Shown: in pieces, positions 35,085 through 47,559 of the stretch
Numbering within the stretch: the stretch's first letter is position 1
Layout of the letters: each line of letters starts with the position of its first letter
Source of the DNA: Sipunculus nudus
Taxonomy: Eukaryota; Annelida; Sipuncula; Golfingiida; Sipunculidae
Length of the DNA stretch: 64,000 nucleotides
Reading direction: 5' to 3'
Assembly: GCA_026874595.1 (NCBI GenBank)
Contig: CM049309.1
Span: 10,379,076 to 10,443,075 of the forward strand
Notes under the pieces: generated by a model
What the model was told of the DNA's origin: nothing
Databases searched by the model: none
What the model saw: only the letters and a program-made list of their open reading frames with translations
Position numbers and translations under genes: made by a program

Positions 35085-35500
35085 GGACACGAGTCCGCTC
35101 TCGGAGTCCATTTTTAGGGACCCGGACTTGTACTCGGAGAGGACTCGAATAATCAGGCCGAGTTCATGTCGAGTCCAGCGGAAGGAAAGCTCCTAAAAGA
35201 TATTTTTATACATGTGCGAACTACTCAATAATATTACAAAAAAGACTGTTCATACCAAACTTAAGTCTGCATTGGAAGGTAAATGTAATTCAACCTTAAA
35301 GTTAAAGGCATTTGTAAACCAACATAAAAATACTTAGGGTAGTCTCAAAGTGCCATTTAAAATTCTTTTGTAAAGGACTCGCACTTGAAATCGGGTTCTA
35401 GTCGACTCAGACTCGAAGAAAGTGGACTTGGACTCCAACCTCAAAGACTCGGACTCGTGCAGCCTGGACACGGACATGGACTCGGACAGACTTTGATGGA
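35085..35500. repeat. Two GAGTCC/GGACTC hexamer tracts in opposite orientation
   Basis: 35085-35180 is rich in gagtcc/gactcg (acgagtccgctctcggagtc). 35370-35500 is rich in the complementary ggactc (cggacatggactcggaca). The tracts enclose about 190 bases of AT-rich DNA. The apparent 143-codon minus frame 35334-35765 is largely the translated hexamer (Ser-Glu repeats) and I do not consider it a gene. The same hexamer forms the tract at 945-1065. Confidence 0.55.
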
Positions 35501-35881
35501 GTGGACTGCACTTTACCACTGTGGGGCTCTTATAATTGCTGTTGATCATATATATCTTCCCTGGTATAATTCGCAATATTAACAGAATGTTACAAAAACA
35601 GAAACAAATTGATAGCTGCAAAACCCTTTCAATAAATTGTTGATTATGATAAATTGTACCTAGGCTAGCAGACAAAGGACGAAAATGCTGGATTAATTGG
35701 TAAGTTACGCCGAGACAGGAATTAATGAGGCTAAATTGGCCAACTCGCGCGAACCTGGGAGTCAATAAGATTATGATTTGCCGAATTGTTTTAACAAATG
35801 TTAATGTGACATTTCAAGCATGGCAGGCAGTAGATCTCTTTTCAGCTATCAGTTTTTCAGCTAGTTTCGTTGAAAAGGTTC

Positions 35882-35882
<1 letters not shown>

Positions 35883-35942
<60 letters not shown>
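35883..35942. repeat. (AT)n microsatellite
   Basis: Pure AT run of about 60 bases. It accounts for both the plus and minus frames overlapping it. Confidence 0.97.
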
Positions 35943-35944
<2 letters not shown>

Positions 35945-36519
35945 AACTTATCTTTATTTTTGTATTAATATGTGTTTCAATAACCGGCGAACAGGTAATG
36001 TAAAAATGAATAAATAAAATTAAACATATAAAAAATATTTTCAAAAATATTAACCTTGATCGTCTGGACAATGCCCGATTGAATCTAAAAACCCGCCCAA
36101 ACAATGGATAAAATAGTCAAAAGGTTTAAAGTTGTGAGAAAAAATGTACTTGTAATGAGACGTGAACCTTCCCTTCAGAAATGTGAAAACATGAAATAAG
36201 GCCAAGCAGAGTCTGATATCAAAGAGTGCCCTCGTGAAATGTTTATTTAGAATTGTAACATTATTTTCATTACCTTTATAATCTTTCTACTGAAATTAAA
36301 AAGAAAAAGTTTAAATAGGAAATCTAATGTAGGAAGATAATAAATAAAATGCTACACTAATAAGCTTACCTTTCTCGCGAAAGACTGGGTGTCTGCCAAT
36401 AGCGTCTTGTTTTTTTAAATGGCTCGCAAAATCTATACATTTGCTTTACAACCACATATTGAACGTTGAATTTATATAAGGGGGCCTATTCTGATATCTA
36501 ACTAAAGATAATCCTTTTC

Positions 36520-36890
36520 ATAAAAATAGGCCAGAAAACCTATATCCCAGGGTCCAAAAGTGTCCGTTTTGTTTATTACATATGTTTAGAACATATGGAG
36601 GTCCCACCACAATAATCCAAACACATTCAGCAAGGACATATAGCTTCAATTCAGGCGAACTAGAGTTTTGCAAATGACGTTTTGCAATTAGTGACCTTTC
36701 AACATCCCGACATCTGCAACCAACCGCCCCCAGTTACAATGTTTTATTTTCCTGTTTGCCAACATCAGCGCTTGTACCCTGGTTTACTTAAAGCTTTAAG
36801 TCCAAGAACCATTCTTAACAGGAATTGTTGACAGTTCATTAATGTGTGCGCAAAGTAAACCAGAAATCCCATTAATTCTACAGATAAACT
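36520..36890 (+). repeat. Dispersed repeat family D, copy 1
   Basis: It aligns in the same orientation with 45865-46210: aataggccagaaaacc, aataatccaaacacattca, gttttgcaattagtgacctt, tcaacatcccgacatctgca, caaccaac, cagttcattaatgtgt. Identity is roughly 70-80 percent by eye with several indels. There are no open frames and no clear terminal repeats. It could be an old transposable element or a segmentally duplicated non-coding sequence. Confidence 0.6.
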
Positions 36891-37380
36891 ACAATTAGAG
36901 GCATTAATTTACTGACAAGGAAATAAGCCGAAAGAAATAAGGTGTCAGTGATTCAAAGGAACAGCTAACTATACTAAGTGTGTGTGTATATATGTTTGTT
37001 TGCATATAAACATATGTGAGGTGTGGTAGTTTTTATGTATAACTTCCCCGGAAAACTATTTTTTCCATTAAAAAAATCGTGCAATATTTACATAAAACTT
37101 CCTCCGACTATATTTATACAAAATACACGCTGTTTTGGTTGGTTTATGCCACTCTGATATCTTTGCTGAAGACCTTTCTCGAACTGGCAATAATAAATCA
37201 AGCATCCGTGTTCAGGTCCCACTGTGGTTTTATGAAACATTATTCAAACAGATCTTTCATCAACCAAATCCATGCTCATGTGGATAATCGTACTTGTGAT
37301 TGTCTTGTTTACACACAAGAGGGGATGGGGTTATTTCTTTGTATTTTCCATCCAATCCAGAAAAAAAAATGTACAACAAA
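36891..37380. other. Non-coding stretch
   Basis: The 101-codon plus frame 37079-37384 has no recognisable domain. Otherwise unremarkable. Confidence 0.45.
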
Positions 37381-37709
37381 CTAGAAATATGCATTCTCAG
37401 GAATGCAGGCCTCCGCCATATGGGTGGTCCTACATGAGGGGTACTCCGCAATCTGTGTTTTCACTTACTGATTGAGCCCATATCCCAAGGTTCCTTACGT
37501 CTACCCATAAGTCTACCCAACAAGTGTTAGCATTCACTCATTCGGACCATATTACCATGTTCAATCGTTCATAAGTGACTGCACATTTGTAAATATTCCT
37601 AGAAGTCCTTCCTGGGTCCTGTGCCACATCCACACCATAATTTGATCGATTCTTCAAAGGTCTCTCCCAAGGTGCTCTGAAAATGCCATGATTGCGTGAG
37701 TTATGTTGT

Positions 37710-37753
<44 letters not shown>

Positions 37754-37785
37754 GAATGAACGCATACCCTCCCGGCGGAGGTGAT
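37381..37785 (+). repeat. Dispersed repeat family A, copy 3 (most complete ends)
   Basis: It starts ctagaaatatgcattctc, then aggcctccgccatatggg. The 'attcac.tattcgg..catatt' segment is partly duplicated (37464 and 37532). Then come cataagtgactgcacatttg, ttgatcgattctt and a (CA)n tail at 37713-37751, and it ends gaatgaacgcataccctccc, ggcggaggtg. Head and tail both carry cctccgcc/ggcggagg motifs that are mutually complementary, which may reflect terminal hairpins or inverted ends of a non-autonomous element. Confidence 0.8.
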
Positions 37786-37938
37786 GAAAAGTCTACCTTC
37801 AGAGTTTATTGTCAAATTATTCATAGAATAATTACACTAGAGTGCTTTCCAATGTCTCAAGGTCGTTCATGGCTGTATTTTAATGGAGCAAAACACATAC
37901 CGACGACTTAAACTTGATCTATAACAACTTAAGGGATT

Positions 37939-38310
37939 ATGTCTTACATGTTCCATTCACAAGGTTATAGACCATATATGCATGAGAGATTTGGTGTAGC
38001 TGTTCCTTAAGTTTGGAATGAATTACCACAGTACCTGCGATCACAGTCCAGTGTGTCAGCTGTTAAACCCCATCCGACAACTTGTTTGCTCAGACAGTTT
38101 TACGGATATTGTAGTTCATGAATTTTTGCGATACGGAATTTTTTTATTGTTTTAAACTGAATTTTGTATATTTATTTTTTGTTTTATTTCCATCGCTTAT
38201 TACTAATATAATACTATTTTTCACCTTTTAGTCATATAGAGCGCTTAGGGCACCATTTTCTGGTGGATTTTACGCTTTATAAAATAAATTATTATCAATA
38301 TAATCAATTC
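37939..38310 (+). mobile_element. LINE 3' end, second fragment
   Basis: The frame encodes ERFGVAVP, a stop (TAA 38008-38010), VWNELPQYLRSQSSVSAV and then LLRQFY. This matches the C-terminal 'F.V..P..WN.LP..LR......FK' signature of Jockey/CR1-like non-LTR retrotransposons. The 3' region ends in atagagcgcttagggcacc and ttttacgctttataaaataa, the usual gcgctttata-type tail. It is degenerate, 5'-truncated, and lies between family A copy 3 and a family C copy. Confidence 0.65.
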
Positions 38311-38311
38311 G

Positions 38312-38700
38312 GAGTTTTTTTTTTCTATACCATGGTTTACCTGCTTCCATTTTGATTTGACTCTCCGATTTCGGCAGACGTATCGGTGGTGTGCTCTTCT
38401 AGGACAAGTTTGTTTTATTTTGCGGGATTATGCACAATTAATAATTTGACTATTTCCCCATTAGGTGCCCCTATTTCTTTTGTTTTCACTGGCCTGTTAA
38501 GACCGTGGCCAGAGCGCATGCCCAAAAGGCATTTCCGTGCAATAGGCGGTCACGCGGGTCCACTATAATTTCCATTGATCCCCCAACCATTGTAACGCCT
38601 TTAAAGGAATTTTCTCTCTCAAAAGGAGTAAAGGTTTTTGATCCAAAGACCACATAACTCCGCTTTCATTGCGGGTACTTTTCAGACAGAAGAAGAAAAG
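38312..38700 (-). repeat. Dispersed repeat family C, third copy
   Basis: It is the reverse complement of most of 11440-11930 at roughly 80-85 percent identity by eye. It starts at the T-run (complement of the closing gtatagaaaaaaaaaa) directly after the LINE fragment. It lacks the roughly 55-base segment found in the 11.7-kb copy. Confidence 0.75.
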
Positions 38701-38921
38701 TCTTACAACCGAGCAGAATCGTGATTGTTTATGTTTAGTTTATTGACATTTGTACTTGCCGCTTATTGTTAAAAACATTTATGTATAAAGTGTTTAAAGT
38801 GTCTAGTGTGCGCCTTTTTCCCCTACAATCACAGCAGTTATACAATAATGAATGTCAACGTGAGGATACACTTATTTAAAAACAATACCCCCTTTCGAAT
38901 CATCAAGTGAACATTATTGTG

Positions 38922-39130
38922 CAGGGGCGGATCCTGGATTTAGGGAAAAGGAGGGTTCCGGCTAAGGAGGACCAATGACAAAACCTAAAAAGGTTCCCCG
39001 GGTCGTAAGGGGGGGGGGAAGGCAGACCGCCAAAATTGGTCTGAAACTCTTAAAAAAAGGTTGCACTGGCTGAAAAACTGTGTGTGTGTGTGTCTGCGGA
39101 CTCCCTGGACCCCACCCCTGGATCCGCTTT
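38922..39130 (+). mobile_element. hAT-like miniature element, copy 2
   Basis: The left end caggggcggatcctggattt and the right end cccacccctggatccgc form imperfect terminal inverted repeats around the core gcggatcc. The interior has aggaccaatgacaaaacct, a G run, ccaaaattggtctgaaac and ggttgcactggctgaaaaac, plus a short (GT)n. It is the reference copy for the family in this window. Confidence 0.72.
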
Positions 39131-41657
39131 AGTTATGTTAATGTGAGAACAAGTTTAATCAATCCAAGCCGGAAACCTGTAAAAGCCCGTTTAAACGTCA
39201 CCATTTATCAGTCTCTGAAGTGGACATATTGGGGAGGTTTATTCATTTTTCAAATTAAGCCAAGTCATCTTTGAAACTCGATCAGTCCCTAATAACCAAA
39301 AAGGGAGTACTCATTTTTTCTTTGTTTCCTTATGTATCAATAAATAATTTTATTTTCTTGTGACTGTTTTTTATAAGGTTTGTAAGACAGTCATATTTCA
39401 AGTAACGGTTTAATAAATTGTAATGATTTAAATCATGGTCTTAACTAGAGAGACGTCAAAAATCCATCGGTAGATCGGGTGCCTATCAGTTTCGGCGGTA
39501 ATTATGAAATAGTCTAGTCCAATTCAAATATAGAATGAGCATCACCGCGATAGAGAATGAAATATTTGATTCAATTCATTAATTTTATGACTTTCTTGGC
39601 GACTCTTCGTGAATTAAAGGCGACGGATTGGCGTCTTTCAGCTTACCATTCATTTCCTCATATTAAAGGTGCCAGGCATTACCATCATCCATCTCTAGCA
39701 TAGCGTCCTTTATCTTGTGACTTAGTCAATATGTAAAACAGCATATATACTCAGACATCGGTGGCCTTGTTTTCTGTTCAAGTTACAATGTGGATTGTTC
39801 CTGAATATGTACTGGAAAGCCTAATTCAGTAACTGATAGAAATGTGTGAATTTAAATTGATTATGTTGGAAAAATATATCTAAAACTTGATTGATACTGT
39901 ATGGTAGGACACACTAAAACAAAGAGGAAAATAATGACCATATAACAAACGGTGGTCGGTGAGATGTGATAATGAGACAGCCGCAATGGTGAAAGCATGC
40001 CACCTGGAATATACGATCAAGAATCCTAAATGTAAACTGAGGCTTTTAGTTACACATTTTGTCGACAATATAAAAAATTGTCAGAGTACTCCAAAACCGT
40101 TTTTTTTTACACGCTGAGAATAAATCCCGCGTGAACACGGCTGGACAAGATGGCGACAGCATTACAGAATGTCTGACCACGGTTAGCGTTAAACTTAAAG
40201 GCTTAATTGACTTTACCATGATCTCCAGGTGACCTTAATCGCATATTCCTCCTATGACTAATCATAAGCGGAACAACTGCAAGTTACTTTTAGCAATGTA
40301 AACAGTCAATCACAAATTTACATAATTTCTGACTTCACTATAGTCTTATAAACGGCTTTCGCAACCATAATCATGAAAGCCTTCTGTGTAGGAGCGTTTG
40401 GTGCTCATTAGCATAATTCGGTCAAAGGGGCGGAGCATACAGGCTACGTTGCGGAGGTCAATTTAGTGTCCAAGTGCACTGCTCGACCATACCACATAGT
40501 ATAAGAGAGAAAGGTTATACTGTAATACATGTCGCTTCGGCTGCCGATATAATTACAAAACAAAAGAAGAAACGATAAAACTGTACATATATATATTTCA
40601 AACGAACTTTCTAATTTCGCCATTTTATTATGGAATTCGTGTGCCTTGTAGAAATTGAGTTACCTTAGGTACTATATAATCCAGTTTTTTTTTAATTATT
40701 TTTCACAAACAAAATTAGGAAAGAAGCAGGGTATTTTTTTGTGCTTCTCTATTATGGGCAAGAGCCACAGTCAAACTATGTATGACAAGAATTATATTTC
40801 TCTATAAAAATGAGGTTTCTTAGTCTGTTGCCACTAATATTCGCGGGAGGATAACGGAAGCATACGTCACTACATTGTCTTTTTCCAGGTCATAACGCCT
40901 CAAGAGGAGCCAATCACATCAGCGACGGTGTTGAGCTCAACCGCAACAAACACTTGTCAATATGTATGCTTTGTCTTCAAGGAATACTGGCGGGTGGGCG
41001 CTAGTGTCGCCATCTGGTGTAGCAATCGGCAAAGTTCGCCATCTCTGACACGTTTTCACCAGACACATTCCCTTGCCATATTTGCATAAACCAGTCAACA
41101 GTGACCATTCACTCACTGACTTGAATCTGACTAGAGTTGATGACTCTGGCGACCACGATGCGACCACGTACATTTTCATTCACCGCTTAAACACAATTAT
41201 CTGCCCCAGGGATGTTTTCCCATTTCGATTTATGTGACAACTAAACTTTTTTTTTCTTGGCTCAGAATTTCTTGTCTTCTCTCTCCATACGTAGATATAT
41301 AGTTATAAAATTATAGATGGATTTAGAAATTTTGTTTGACATAGTTACTACTAAGTAGTTTCGTGCAACATGTTGCTGCAGTCGTCTTTTATAACTCGTT
41401 TACACATTTTATTGTTTTTAACTCAAAACTGCAATTCAAACTACATAGTATGGTTTACATGTCCGACAAACTTTGATTCCTTTATATTTGTATAACTTTA
41501 CAGCTCTGGTTCCGTGCCAAAGAGTTCTCTAGCTATTAACAAACAATACGATAATATATGTATATATTTATATTATAGTGTTTACCAACACTACCTACAC
41601 TTCGATACAGAATAACACGGCTATAACATTAAATATATATATATGTGTGTAGAAATG
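39131..41657. other. Non-coding stretch
   Basis: No recognised gene. A GC-richer part at 40140-40500 and another at 40830-41210 (with a CCAAT-box-like gagccaatcaca at about 40915) could be regulatory. Confidence 0.45.
41008..41022. promoter_or_regulatory. CTCF-like motif
   Basis: tcgccatctggtgta matches the reverse-oriented CTCF core GCCMYCTRSTGG at 11 of 12 positions. A second cgccatct lies 30 bases on, and weaker related strings occur at about 44291 and 47568. Bilaterian CTCF shares this motif, but occupancy cannot be judged from sequence. Confidence 0.3.
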
Positions 41658-41907
41658 ATCTGCGAGAATGCAGTCTTTCCTCCGCGGTCACACAGCGCTC
41701 TATGTTAAGTAACAGAGCATAGTATGTTATGATAAGTGATAGATCTGAGTCACTACCGCCGGTTCCGCCACATCGGCTCATCAGATGACTGACGTTTTAT
41801 TCTACGTCGGTTTTATCGTTTCTTTTTTGCATGGTTGGATATCCTTGATCCTTGGCGACAAGTTGATTCAATTGTGTGACCGCGGAGGAAAGACTGCATT
41901 CTCGCAG

Positions 41908-41909
<2 letters not shown>
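41658..41909. mobile_element. Miniature element with perfect 36-bp terminal inverted repeats
   Basis: 41658-41693 (starts atctgcgagaatgcagtc, ends cggtcacac) and 41874-41909 are exact inverted copies over 36 bases. The 180-base interior is non-coding and not itself inverted. The right end abuts (AT)n 41910-41955; the left is preceded by atatatatatgtgtgtag. No protein frame and no clear target duplication beyond AT-rich flanks. It could be a non-autonomous DNA transposon or a fold-back at a microsatellite. Confidence 0.72.

Positions 41910-41955
<46 letters not shown>
41910..41955. repeat. (AT)n microsatellite at element end
   Basis: AT run of about 46 bases starting at the last base of the inverted repeat. 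Confidence 0.97.
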
Positions 41956-41956
<1 letters not shown>

Positions 41957-42719
41957 GGGGACTCATTTTCTTAGTCAGCAACAGTAGACTTATGCAAGAT
42001 ACAACATACTATAAAAGTTTGATAAACAAATGCGACTCCCGTTTAGTGTAATGATTTACATACAACTTTCATCTCGTGGCATAAATACGATAAGACATGC
42101 CAATGAAGTGCGTCCCCATTTATTCTGGGTAATATGCAGGACTATGAAATTTATTACTGGGACCGGTGAAGGCTTATTACTGCTGACGAGCTAGGCTTTA
42201 CCGGGAGACTATCTAACATGGGGGGTCGCGTTGATGAGAAACGGAAAAATATACTGCGTGTCATAGGGATTGGAATATTTACAAAATGTCTGAGCTCTCC
42301 GATTTGACTTGGGTTCTCAGACCTGCTGGATCAATTATCGTTTTGTCTGGTATGCAGAACATCCGGCCCCCCGCATTTTAGTGTTTAACTGTATCACATT
42401 GTCTGACGGCCATCATTTGGCTTATGTTTTAGGGATTCTCGTATACCTTAAATTTAAAATTCAAATAAATTCTTAATCCATGTATATGTGGTACATAAAC
42501 CATATGCTTTTTATTTAGATAATATTTATTATGCTATACTATAATATGAAAAAAGTAATTGATTTTTTGATTTCATGTTAATTATATATTTATAAATAAA
42601 ACATAAAAATTCAGTAGGATAGCTATAATTATGTAACATTTGAGCCTCTTAGAAAAATTTGAATGATAAAGAAGTAAGTTTCAAGCAGGACTGATCTGAA
42701 ATAGATTATGTAAGACATA

Positions 42720-42870
42720 ATTCAGAAAAGAATAGAATAGCTTAAAAAGATAAGAAGGTATAAGAACAGAATAGTTTAGAATTTAATAGAATAGAATAAA
42801 ATAGAATAGAACTGAATACAAATGAATTGAATGAGATTGAATGAATCGGAATGAAAGAGATAATTTAACA
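42720..42870 (+). repeat. Degenerate (GAATA)n tract
   Basis: Repeated agaatagaata-like pentamers with many substitutions. A shorter tract of the same kind recurs at about 43100-43120. Confidence 0.75.
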
Positions 42871-44969
42871 CAGTAGAATGGAATAAATTGCAATGCAAAT
42901 GGCGGTGACAATATTTTGTTTGAACCCACAAAGACTAAAACTAGATCCATCGAGAATAAACTGTACTCGTCAAAATTAAACTGGAACAGGATATATAAAC
43001 AATGACAAAATAGAACAGCATGGCATGGACCAGAAATTAGGAGGAATTTTTTTTGTCTGATCCTTTGTGCAAGGAGGCATACAAAAAGGCCAGCTCATAG
43101 AATATAACAGAATAGAATAATACAAGCATAACATAATTTTGCCTTGTAGAAATAATATTTCTTTTTTTACTGATTTTGGAGTGATTGGCTTGAGGACCCT
43201 TCAAGGACGGCAGACCTCTACCCCTGCGGATATCTAAATTACTGTGATGCGCAGCGTAACACTCTTGAAAGGGGCGAAAGGTGGTCCTGTCGGTGCACGC
43301 TCCATTCCGCCATTTTGGTCTCCCAAAGCGAGGCTACCTCGGGGACATGGCACATGGAGACAAATAAAACGAAATAAAAAGCTTTTATCGTCAGATAAAC
43401 GGACAAACAGGGCCACGGGGGGATGACTGCAAATTGCTATTTACTTGCTAGCGTCTTATGTCGTGACATGGGTTCGTCTATTCTTGCCTTTATACAGAAC
43501 CAACGGGACATGGCGGCGCCAGTGGTGGGACTTCCTTTTGCATTTCATATTCAAGTAACGTAGAAAAAATTGCTTCTCTCAGCTCCAAGGTCAGCGTTTT
43601 GCCTGCTGGTCTAAATTAGTCAGCCCGGCTAAATCTTCTCTGGCCCTTGGCCCGCGCTTGCCCCTTGCCCCTGAGGACCTGAAAGATGACGCCCATTGGA
43701 AGAGGGCCGGTTCCAAACGCGTTATGATGCATCAGCGAAGCGCGGGCCCATGGCTCTGCCGGCCATAATGATGTGGCTCAAGCCTGGCCTCTGTGACTCC
43801 CTTCCCAATATCCCATCAATCTATCCTTTTCCCGACACTTCATTTCTCCGCCAGGAATTGCGTGTCCGCGCAGCACAAAGACACCAGCTGACTTTTTTTC
43901 ATACTTAACGGCAGGTGCCGTGGTGCTCGGCTTGGTTCTGCTTATACACAGTGATCAACTGTTACACAACTATGTCGCAATGCGCTGTTGTGGAATGGGG
44001 GGTAGTTAAATGTGTGAGGGGGTCACTGTATTTACAGCAAACCTTACAGCCAAGCGGGGCCAAACATGGCGTGATAGATTCTCAGGTCAGCTGATATCAT
44101 TTGCCGAGCTTGATTGGTTAAAAAATAAACAGTTCCGCTGTGCTACGTAAATAGGATGCTGTCTGGTGCCGGATCCTGGGAGGGCAATCAATATTTAACT
44201 AACTTGGTATTCTATTATCTACAAGAAACCTGAACGTCGGTAAGGAATTCTGTTATGACTTGAGTGTGCAGAGGTTGCATTATGTTCGCTATAGCGCCAT
44301 CTATTTATCCTCCTGGTCGATTTTAACGTCTGCCTCTCCCAAATAGATCCCCCCAAACAGTTTCCTAACAGTCGGTCGTTCCGGGCACACAGCAAATTTC
44401 CTCTTTACTGTAAAGCTGTATTTACTTTGATTCCCCTGCGTTGGCTGTAAACGCTGCCGTGATTTGGAACAGTTATTGTGCGTTGACGTTTTGTGTGGCA
44501 CAAATAAAACCACGGACCCCTTGTCTCTTCATCGCGCCATGCAGATCTTGGAGGTTTCCCAAGACGGTCTGTTAGGAGGGTATTCTCGGAAAGACAACAC
44601 TGGGAGTTAATAATTTATGATGCGCCTCTAGCGCTGAGCCAAAATGTTCCCCTAGGCATACTCAAGTAATATAACGTCTTAAAGTTCTCTCTCCTTCTCT
44701 TACGCCCCCAGAGTAGTCCAAGAATACGGTTAGAGAATCAAGACAAGCATACACTTAACAGTCCGGCTTCTATTTTTTAACTATCTGCATGTGACACTGA
44801 AAACTGTACGTCGTTAATGGAGCACTGACGGTTAAGCTTGTTTGAAATACAATGTAATTTTTTTTAGAATTGCATTTATTCAGCTAGATAAAAAAAAACT
44901 CAGTCAGGGACATGATAATCTGGGTGAATGGAAGATTCCGGGGAAGAGGGGAAAACGTTCGTTATCTTC

Positions 44970-45180
44970 TCAAGACAGATTGAGTGACAGACAATGAACG
45001 AAACTGACAACTAAATAAAAAAAATATAGACAGGAAGAAATGGAGATACGAAGAGACAGTTAGACAGAAGTCATATATAGAGGAACTGACAGACATACAA
45101 TCAGACTGATAGACAGATAGCTAGATAGACAAAATGTATAGACAGAGAACAAACCAAGGGAGAGATGCAGACAGACAATA
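44970..45180 (+). repeat. Degenerate GACA/GATA tract
   Basis: Runs such as agacagatagctagatagac and tagacagag recur over about 200 bases. Confidence 0.75.
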
Positions 45181-45864
45181 ATTAAATAGGTAGTATGGAT
45201 TATTGATCCATTCATTGAGAAATGCTGTCATAGCAACTCTATAGTATCATCCACTAATCGAACTCGGGAATACTTAACTTGGTTTATATTCTTGTTGCTT
45301 AACCTACTACATTTCAGCTTTGAAGGTAGAATGAGTCTGGTTTAACTGACATGGCCTGGTCTAAAAGTGGTCATAGATAACACAATAACACCATATAATA
45401 TTATGAATATTAATAACTTTAATAAAGATTTAGTTGCCATGGAAATGCGCCTTATTTTGCATGTTTGTTCCTCCTCCTTTCAAGAGACGATGGCAAATAA
45501 AAATGACAAACTCAATTTCGGAAAAATCGGCCCGATTGTAAATCGGCATAAAACGCATCTGTGTAAATAAGCAGGAAGTAATTTACTAAACTTGAGAAGT
45601 TATGATGAACACACAGTTTGGTATGCCCTTGTTAAGTATACATGATAGACGCCTGCGTTAGGAATGGGAACATGTAGAATGTCGAACGTACAATGTTAAT
45701 GTATTTGCACTTACAACATTGCACATTCTCACTGCAAATAAGTATAATTCTAGTATTCCTCCCACGAGCGTGAGATGCCCGTTGGGGGGGGGGGGGGGGA
45801 ACAACCCTGACAAAAATATCCAAGCCACTACTCATTTTAAGGGGATTATTTCGAGTTTTCTTCT

Positions 45865-46210
45865 ATGAGAAATAAATAGGTCAGGAAACCCTGATCCCAC
45901 CGCACACAGGCTGATAATATTATGGGGGTGGGGGACTACAAAATAATCCAAATACATTCAACAATGACATCTAGCGGCAAGTCAAACGAACAAGAGTTTT
46001 GAAAAAAGAGCGTTTTGAAACTAGTGACTTTTCAACCCTTAACATATGCAACCAACTGCCTTGGGTTACGTGGCTTTTATGTTGGTTAACATTGGTGCAT
46101 GTACCGTATTTAACAGGTTATTGATAAAAAATCCGGCACAGATGCGTTATAAGAACTTTTCCACAGTTCATTAATATGTACACAGAGCAAGTCAGATGTC
46201 ATATACATTT
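45865..46210 (+). repeat. Dispersed repeat family D, copy 2
   Basis: It matches 36520-36890 in the same orientation (aataatccaaatacattcaa, aactagtgacttttcaaccc, tatgcaaccaactgcc, cagttcattaatatgt). It is non-coding. Confidence 0.6.
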
Positions 46211-47550
46211 TACACTAATGTTTAGTGTATAGCCGACTATAAAGAAACCCTGGATTCCGCCCTATTCTTGCAAACTGTATATCTTTCCATTTCTCAGACA
46301 CCAATTTATTATTTTTTTACTTGTACGCACGGACATTACTGATCTCTGCAATATGCCGTCTCCGACTAAATATATACTAGTATATTATCTTTTGGTCATA
46401 CACGTCAGAACTGCTACATGACAATGAGGGAAATATTAATCGATGTTTCATTAGGATGATTTACCCCAGTAGTGAACATATCGTCCTGATTTTGGAAAAC
46501 AAAGGTTGAAAATGTATTTGTACGTATTTTTTCTGATAATGGTGTGCTTTCGACCACTGGTTCTCTTTATTTTGGCATGTGGATATTATTATGAACCAGG
46601 ATATATTTTCACTGCTTTTACGTAAAGTCAGTTTAAATCTACACGTTAAATTAAACAGGTTTCCACATTTTAATTTGCCGATTTCCATCAGGCCGATTTG
46701 CCCATGGCAATCAATATTATCATCCTCATTTAGGGTCACACTTTTTTACTTTTTTATCATAGGCCCGGGATCGAGGATAAATACAGATCTGCAGATAAAG
46801 ACGTTTTTGCCTTGACACAAGTAAACAAAATGGCTTCTCTCCTAATGGAAACCACTCCAATAAATATATTTTAAAATGGCGGGAACCTGCCTGTCGATAT
46901 ATAAGGCTAGATCCATACGTTAATTTCTTCCACATGTAGTGGATTAATGTCATATAGTTTTTACTCTTATCAATTAATTTAGCCACTTTTTTTCCCTTAA
47001 AGCTTTAAACTTTTTTTATGAAATAATAAAAATACATATGGCTTAAGTACATTCGTTCCAAATATATGACACGAAAACACCTTATGCACCATGTATCTGC
47101 TAGTAGCCGGGTCCTAATATCCTTCATTTAGTCACATACCAATGTGCCTAACTTAAAAAATGTCAACTACTATACTAGACAATGTCTGAAGTAATGATAC
47201 TGTTGTCTTAGGTGAATGCTCTTGATTGATAGTTTGAGATCATATACCATAGTCAGTATATCGTTACGAATTATTGTGTTTAAGATTGTCCGCATGTCAA
47301 TTTGCCAGCTTGTTATGTAAAAATATGTATCAAAATTATGGATGTATTACGATAAAAACTTGTAAAGATTTGATTTTAATAGGTCAAGTGCGCAGGGTTA
47401 CATTTTGTTTGATGTTCTTAAATAATTACAATTAGAGTTGGGTTTGGTTTTATAATGCAAGTACACATGTATATCAGAGATATACATGTATTCTCTTCAT
47501 TTGAAGATGACCAGTATGCATGGTTTATATTAAATCTGCTCTAGCAAAGG
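46211..47550. other. Non-coding stretch
   Basis: Overlapping frames of 78-92 codons on both strands at 46461-46986 show no domain. Nothing else is seen. Confidence 0.45.
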
Positions 47551-47559
47551 TGTGCGCTC

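Larger units (their letters stand above)
41956..45864. other. Non-coding stretch with simple repeats
   Basis: A degenerate GAATA/GAATR pentamer tract at about 42720-42870 and a degenerate GACA/GATA tract at about 44970-45180 are the clearest structures. A GC-richer region without convincing frames spans about 43180-44580. A G16 run lies at 45784-45799. Confidence 0.6.

Noticed and set aside
35334-35765. 143-codon minus-strand frame, the longest in the window
   Set aside because: Its N-terminal part is unremarkable and its C-terminal half is the translated GAGTCC hexamer repeat (SES/ESE runs).
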